Shown: in pieces, positions 59,572 to 64,000 of the stretch
Position numbering within the stretch: the first letter of the stretch is position 1
Layout: every line of letters begins with the position of its first letter
Translations under genes and position numbers: made by a program
Assembly (NCBI RefSeq): GCF_947496725.1
Contig: NZ_CANMDS010000007.1
Span: 62,001 to 126,000 of the forward strand
Source of the DNA: an uncultured Dokdonia sp.
Lineage (GTDB): Bacteria; Bacteroidota; Bacteroidia; Flavobacteriales; Flavobacteriaceae
Length of the DNA stretch: 64,000 nucleotides
Direction: 5' to 3'
Notes under the pieces: generated by a model
What the model was told of the DNA's origin: nothing
The model's input: the letters and a program-made list of their open reading frames with translations, nothing else
The model's database searches: none

Positions 59572-61311
59572 TTATTTTTCGTTCTTCATTAAGGCTATAC
59601 TGCGCTCAGACCAGCTTATAGTGCGCGGTCCAAAACATTCTAAAATTGCATCTACACCTATCACACTTCCCTTAGATAGTCTGCCCAATACCGCTAGTGG
59701 TACAAAACTTTTACCTTCTGGTACTTCTACATAACCATAATCGTCTGTGCGTATGCCTAGATCTGTATGTTTAGGCTCAATCATCTCGTTGCCTAGTAAG
59801 TTTTTAATGATAGGTGTATCTACGGTGACAAGTTGTGGAGAATCTAGTACGGAGTTAAGCATTACATCTACGGTAACCTTATTACTATCAGATTTAAGTT
59901 GCCAGCCTCCGTCTACGTAAGTGATTTCTGGATTATTTACAAAGCCGAGATCTAACAATCCTGCTTTTGCAAGCGCAATAAGTTGTTGTATGCTTTCAAC
60001 GGGTGGACCGTAAGAATATCGTTTTGATGCTTCGTCTAGCGCAATAACTTCGGCAACCACATCATCTGCGATTGCTGGATATGAGAACTCTCTGTAGATG
60101 GTAGGCTGGCAGTGTCGCCATACTTGACCTATAAAGTAGTCGAGGCTTACCGGTGCTTCTCCTACTGCCATTTCCACTTGTTGTTGCATCATTTGCAAGA
60201 CAGGTTTTTGATGCGATAGGAGTAGGGGATGCGCTAGTGCTTTATTGTTGAGGTAGTTTATGGTTAAGTAATAAACTTCTTCTTCGGTAAGATCGTGTCG
60301 TATGGCTTTGTCTCCTAATTTTAAAAATAAGGGAGCCACAACAGCTGCCATTGCTTCTAGTAGGAAGTATTGATCCTTGGCAGGGTGATCGCCACAAGCT
60401 CCTTTATGTATCGCTTTCGCGAAAGCGTTTATAACATCATCACTTGGCATAAACCACTTATCTACCGCTTTATTTATAGGTTTTGGCACCATAGGAAGTC
60501 CATCTAAGGAAAAGGGAACAAACCGTTGTGGATGGTTTTTTCCGCCGTGAAAAGCTACTTCTTTGGTATCATTATCAAGTATCTCAAAATGTGCACCGCG
60601 CTGCAAGGTAAGCGCACGTATCTGATCAATCATTGCAAGTCCAAAACCTCTAAAAGCAACTACGCTCTCTGAGGTGATGTTTGCATTTATCATTTTTTCT
60701 ACGGGATAGGCTTCTGTAAATAGGAGGGCGTTATCAGTTTGTGCAATGTGATCTTTCCACTCTTGCAGCTGCTCTGATAGTTCCGTATCCTGATGCCCAA
60801 TGGTAAGTACTACTTCATCTATTGCGGTGATGGATGTATCTTTTGTATTTGCTGTGAATTCTGGTGGGATATAGGTGAGTTTAGTGACAGTCTCCTGTAC
60901 AATATTTAGCAAGTCAAATCCCTTAAGCGCACTTGTAATAGTCTCAAAACGAGCATTAAGATAGGTTCCCATCTTTGCCCGTGGAGGAAACTGATCTGGA
61001 TGCGTAGCTGGTGGATTTTGTTGTTTTTCTGGTAACCACTCCGTATATGAGGGAAATGCAGGGATAATATCATTACCTAGTTTTATTTCTGGTCTGCCAG
61101 GTAAGTCTTGTAAGGCACGCTCAGTAATATTAAGCCAGTTGCTCGCTACTTGCTCAGGATTCCATACCCAGCCTGCTCCAGGATATTTAAAAGGTTCAAA
61201 TAAGGTAACTTTTATTTGAGCTTCTGGAGCGTTATTGTAGAGCGCGGTAAAAAGGCTTTCAAGAGCAAAAAGTCCTCTGGGACCTCCTCCTATTATGGCG
61301 TAGTGTTTCAT
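59572..61311 (-). CDS. FAD/NAD(P)-binding domain protein
   Basis: 579-residue flavoprotein-like enzyme. N-terminal dinucleotide fold YAIIGGGPRGLFALESLF (GxGxxG) and FEPFKYPGAGWVWN match the FAD-NAD(P)-binding (NAD_binding_9) family; EVVLTIGHQD is the second dinucleotide or ATG-like segment. The C-terminal half (VVAFRGFGLAMIDQIRAL, AHFEILDNDTKEVAFHGG) is family-typical. The substrate is unknown. No signal peptide. An exact palindrome inside the gene encodes AFAKA at about residue 299. First gene of a likely pair with the gre gene. Confidence 0.85.
   Translation of the reverse strand: MKHYAIIGGGPRGLFALESLFTALYNNAPEAQIKVTLFEPFKYPGAGWVWNPEQVASNWLNITERALQDLPGRPEIKLGNDIIPAFPSYTEWLPEKQQNPPATHPDQFPPRAKMGTYLNARFETITSALKGFDLLNIVQETVTKLTYIPPEFTANTKDTSITAIDEVVLTIGHQDTELSEQLQEWKDHIAQTDNALLFTEAYPVEKMINANITSESVVAFRGFGLAMIDQIRALTLQRGAHFEILDNDTKEVAFHGGKNHPQRFVPFSLDGLPMVPKPINKAVDKWFMPSDDVINAFAKAIHKGACGDHPAKDQYFLLEAMAAVVAPLFLKLGDKAIRHDLTEEEVYYLTINYLNNKALAHPLLLSHQKPVLQMMQQQVEMAVGEAPVSLDYFIGQVWRHCQPTIYREFSYPAIADDVVAEVIALDEASKRYSYGPPVESIQQLIALAKAGLLDLGFVNNPEITYVDGGWQLKSDSNKVTVDVMLNSVLDSPQLVTVDTPIIKNLLGNEMIEPKHTDLGIRTDDYGYVEVPEGKSFVPLAVLGRLSKGSVIGVDAILECFGPRTISWSERSIALMKNEK
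60412..60427. repeat. iterated palindrome copy in CDS
   Basis: CGCTTTCGCGAAAGCG inside the FAD-protein gene, minus-strand frame NAFAKAIHKG. Confidence 0.93.
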
Positions 61312-61354
61312 AGGTTGGTTGTTAAACTCACCCTTTGTAAAAGGGCAAGTGTAA

Positions 61355-61362
61355 CAAAGCTA
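61355..61362 (-). promoter_or_regulatory. -7 element (TAGCTTTG) of the FAD-protein gene
   Basis: CAAAGCTA on the plus strand; exact TAnnTTTG on the minus strand, 43 nt before the ATG. Confidence 0.5.
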
Positions 61363-61412
61363 TGGCATTACTACGCTAGACGGTAGTTGTTTAAGATTGT
61401 GTTAGGAGTTAT

Positions 61413-61973
61413 TTAAGACCCCATACTGATAGTTACATCATTTGCAAAGCGCTCGTTATTAACCACAAATCGTGTGTGCAACTCTTTAAATAAATCTATA
61501 AGCGGAAGCACAGGACTGTTCCAATTATCAAATTCTAGATGATATTTTGCTATCAAAAGATAATGATCATCCTCGTTTGTACCCGTAATTATAGGCTGGA
61601 AGCTATCTTCTTGAGCAATTTCTTTTAAGATTGCAATTTGACTGTTGTTTCTTAAAAACTCAGCCATTTGAGCGCTGTCGCTATTGATGTTAAAGCGCTT
61701 TGATTTACCTATAAAAAGTGATTTAATATGCGAGTTTGTAGTGAGTTCAAAAGTGTGACTCTCTGGCTGTTTTGGTAACTTCATAGAGATATGACCAGAA
61801 AATTCTTTTCCTGTGATATTGATGATGTTTATCTCAGTATCCCCTACAGGTATTTTTAATAAATACTGAACCTTAGGAAGGCGTATGCCGCCACCTATGC
61901 TAGTATCTTGATCTTGGTATAAAAAAGTACCTCCTTGCTCTGTCGCTATATTTTGAAAAAATGATTTATACAT
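61413..61973 (-). CDS. hypothetical protein
   Basis: 186-residue soluble protein that I do not recognise. No signal peptide, membrane helix or cysteine cluster. It begins with MYKSFFQNIATEQGGTF and contains a beta-rich half (YLLKIPVGDTEINIINIT, GHISMKLPKQPE) followed by a helical segment (SAQMAEFLRNNSQIAILKEIAQ). The gene stands alone between the FAD-protein and DUF5916 genes on the same strand. Coding potential is good: length, codon use like its neighbours and no overlap. Confidence 0.7.
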   Translation of the reverse strand: MYKSFFQNIATEQGGTFLYQDQDTSIGGGIRLPKVQYLLKIPVGDTEINIINITGKEFSGHISMKLPKQPESHTFELTTNSHIKSLFIGKSKRFNINSDSAQMAEFLRNNSQIAILKEIAQEDSFQPIITGTNEDDHYLLIAKYHLEFDNWNSPVLPLIDLFKELHTRFVVNNERFANDVTISMGS

Positions 61974-62008
61974 ACCCTATATGTAGGAAAGTATTTCACT
62001 TTGTTACA

Positions 62009-64000
62009 TCAACTACGTTTTTTTAATCTGTTAAAGTCTAAAAACCAACGCATACGTAAACTCAAGGTTTCTATACCTGTAGCATCACTAAGTGTATGTA
62101 TTCCGTCTAAGTAATCTCCATCTACATTATCTGCAAAGGCAGTTTTACCTACACGATACCCTAGTGATAGCTCACTTGCGGGAGCAAACTGCCAGCGCGC
62201 GACAAAGTCAAGATTAAAAGCATTAAATGTGCTGTCAAAACTATCAGGATCTATAGAGAGGTTATTTACCGTCAGGTTTCCGTCCTGCTGTAAAGCGTAT
62301 TGATTTTTATAATCTACTTTAATCCAGTAGTGACGTAGTCTTAGATTCATATTAATTTTTGCGTTTACCGCATAGTTGAGCTGTATTGCATTGGTGAGCT
62401 GGTTTATAGAACGCTGGCCTATGATGATCTGGTCCTCTTGATTTGTGATATAACCTATATCGTTAGGGTTATCTGTATAATCTTGCTCAAACTCTGCAAA
62501 GAAGTGTTGCCCCAGTCTTGCACGTAAACCATAACCCATCACGTACTGTTCGGTTTGTATGTTGTGATTTTTATAATCTACTGCTACAAAGTAACCAGCC
62601 CACGATAGATTCTTATTTCGGTTAGTTTGATATTCAAGAACGATCTCAGAGAGCGCAGGTCTATTAAAAACGCGGTCTTGTACTCGTGCTTCAAAAAAGT
62701 CTTGACGTTTTGAGACGTAGCTTAGCGTGACAAAGAGATTTTGGTTACCCTTTGTCGTAGCAAAACTTGAGAAGCGATATTGCGAGCGCTCACGTTCCAT
62801 AAGGCTGTAATAAAATCGCTGCTGGTGATCTAGATCTAGTTGATACTGCTGGAACCATTTTTTTGGAGCAGTATTGCGATAATTTACATTCCCACGGAAA
62901 ACCATACTGTTGTTACGCTGCAAGAAGCCAAAATCATTATTATCAAAATCTTCATCCTTTAAGTTCCAGCTCACGCCTCCCGTCCAGGCGCCACTTACTT
63001 TTGATACATAAGCATTATACTCGTGTCCAAAAATATTATCTCCGTCCAGCCCATATTGTTGTGACACGGCCTTCTTAAAGCTAGCCCTATAAGTGCGTTT
63101 TGCATTAAACCATTCGTATAAAAGTGCGCTAAAGTTACTGTCATAAGCACTTCCAGATCGTAATACGGAGTTATTTATGAGCGTGACAGAACTATTGTTT
63201 TTGAGTTGTTTATCTATGACCAGCGCATTATAATTTGTGAGCGGATTTGTAATTACCTCTCTTACTTCATCTGTAGATGTGTTTTTTATTTCCGCTTTCG
63301 CGAAAGCGGTTACCCCATTAAGCACCCCTACAGAGAGTCCGTTTTGTGACTTTCCGGTAAATTTCACAAGATTTATAATATTTGAACTTGTAGGATAACT
63401 AACCACCGTCTCATTATCTGAAAGCGTAAAAGCATTTGCATTTATAGGTCTACCACCTATGCGACGTGTAAAGAGGTAGCCGCCTTTATCAAAAAGCTCT
63501 GTACCTTCAATAAAGAATGGACGTTGCTCTGCAAACTGTACTTCAAAAGGAGATAGGTTGAAAACCTGGTCATCACTGCGTGCCTGGCTAAAATCTGGAA
63601 TAACAGATACATCAAGCGTGTATGCATTATCAATCACATACTTTACATCGAGTCCAGGGTTAAGCGTGGTCTCTGTAGCGCCATCGCTATCTGTCTCGTG
63701 TACGGCAGATACAAAGGGTACAAAAGACAAGTTGAGCGGTGGCTTTACACGCTCGATACCTACAAGCGACCCAAACTGGTTGAGGTATCCATCTATAGTA
63801 GGATCTATGGGACTCCAGAAAGATTCTTCATTAAGCGCCCCAGAAAAACGCTGAAAGTTAATCGTAAAATCTGATAGGTCTTCTTTTGGGAAACGTATGC
63901 TATTCCAGGGGATGCGTATCTCAATGTCCCAGTGAGTATCGTGCACGGTGACTTCACTTTCCCAGATAACATTAAAATTTTCGTCTGCACCGGTGTTGCC
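62009..64000 (-). CDS. DUF5916 outer-membrane protein (5' end outside window)
   Basis: Large exported protein; 664 codons lie in the window and the frame is open to the edge, so the start is missing (a GTG at 63946 is internal). The first visible part (ADENFNVIWESEVTVHDTHWDIEIRIPWNSIRF) is the end of a CBM9-like domain, followed by a DUF5916 beta-barrel region (FSPFEVQFAEQRPFFIEGTELFDKGGYLFTRRIG) with aromatic, alternating strands up to the end, which reads LRMRWFLDFNRLKKRS. DUF5916 proteins are Bacteroidota outer-membrane proteins linked to carbohydrate or hydrolytic functions; role not proven. An exact palindrome inside encodes AFAKA. Confidence 0.88.
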   Translation of the reverse strand, partial: GNTGADENFNVIWESEVTVHDTHWDIEIRIPWNSIRFPKEDLSDFTINFQRFSGALNEESFWSPIDPTIDGYLNQFGSLVGIERVKPPLNLSFVPFVSAVHETDSDGATETTLNPGLDVKYVIDNAYTLDVSVIPDFSQARSDDQVFNLSPFEVQFAEQRPFFIEGTELFDKGGYLFTRRIGGRPINANAFTLSDNETVVSYPTSSNIINLVKFTGKSQNGLSVGVLNGVTAFAKAEIKNTSTDEVREVITNPLTNYNALVIDKQLKNNSSVTLINNSVLRSGSAYDSNFSALLYEWFNAKRTYRASFKKAVSQQYGLDGDNIFGHEYNAYVSKVSGAWTGGVSWNLKDEDFDNNDFGFLQRNNSMVFRGNVNYRNTAPKKWFQQYQLDLDHQQRFYYSLMERERSQYRFSSFATTKGNQNLFVTLSYVSKRQDFFEARVQDRVFNRPALSEIVLEYQTNRNKNLSWAGYFVAVDYKNHNIQTEQYVMGYGLRARLGQHFFAEFEQDYTDNPNDIGYITNQEDQIIIGQRSINQLTNAIQLNYAVNAKINMNLRLRHYWIKVDYKNQYALQQDGNLTVNNLSIDPDSFDSTFNAFNLDFVARWQFAPASELSLGYRVGKTAFADNVDGDYLDGIHTLSDATGIETLSLRMRWFLDFNRLKKRS
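63292..63309. repeat. iterated palindrome copy in CDS
   Basis: CCGCTTTCGCGAAAGCGG, symmetric variant of the outer arms, inside the DUF5916 gene, frame TAFAKAEIK. Confidence 0.93.

Overview
The window is a stretch of chromosome from a marine member of the Flavobacteriaceae (Bacteroidota). Evidence: AT-rich DNA, Bacteroidota-type promoters (TAnnTTTG -7 elements), almost no Shine-Dalgarno sequences, type IX secretion (T9SS) C-terminal sorting domains, a FecA-like TonB receptor beside DUF4856, imelysin and HTTM genes, DUF4252, DUF5117 and DUF5916 families, and a probable capnine (sulfonolipid) gene pair. A Dokdonia-like genus is my best guess, but that is an impression and was not tested. I see no rRNA, tRNA, insertion sequence, prophage or CRISPR array; gene content is mostly core plus lineage-specific genes.

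Layout. 1-1548: end of an ABC transporter (ATPase cut by the window edge, permease). 1774-4204: DEAD-box helicase (DEVD variant), a lipoprotein with a full subclass B1 metallo-beta-lactamase zinc-ligand set, and a double-CDGSH protein. 4277-9695: CCA-adding/poly(A) polymerase-type enzyme, TsaC/Sua5, a glycosyltransferase divergent from a Kdo-kinase-like gene, and RhlE-type helicase. 9965-16176: iron-uptake operon (DUF4856 lipoprotein, imelysin, HTTM membrane protein, FecA-like receptor). 16266-23509: small eight-cysteine protein, guaB, a T9SS-secreted protein, pyrG, yidC. 23680-25719: ECF sigma factor, putative anti-sigma and two DUF4252 proteins behind an ECF-type promoter. 26006-33460: DUF5117 metalloprotease, threonine aldolase, OmpA-family protein with a 23-residue repeat, YbaB, oligopeptidase B. 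33596-36031: PLP enzyme pair that I read as cysteate synthase plus cysteate acyltransferase (capnine synthesis).

36114-58157 is the least ordinary part: MscS, two paralogous membrane EEP-family proteins, a TlpA-like lipoprotein, a large GAF-domain protein, an HD phosphohydrolase fused to a Pycsar-type transmembrane effector domain (no cyclase nearby), and two convergent giant paralogues (1240 and 1225 aa) that join a calcineurin-like phosphoesterase, a kinase-like middle domain, RTX-like repeats and an outer-membrane barrel. In the second giant the phosphoesterase active site is destroyed while the kinase-like motifs are kept. Then come a T9SS endonuclease I, GNAT and YbjQ proteins, a membrane-anchored LuxR-type regulator and an alanine:cation symporter. 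58240-64000: pirin, GreA/GreB, an FAD/NAD(P)-binding protein, an unknown gene, and a DUF5916 protein cut by the window edge.

Across the whole window a perfect palindrome, GCTTTCGCGAAAGC, usually extended to ACGC...GCGT, occurs 18 times exactly and at least 4 times in degenerate form, both just after stop codons and inside reading frames. It is the strongest unexplained signal here.
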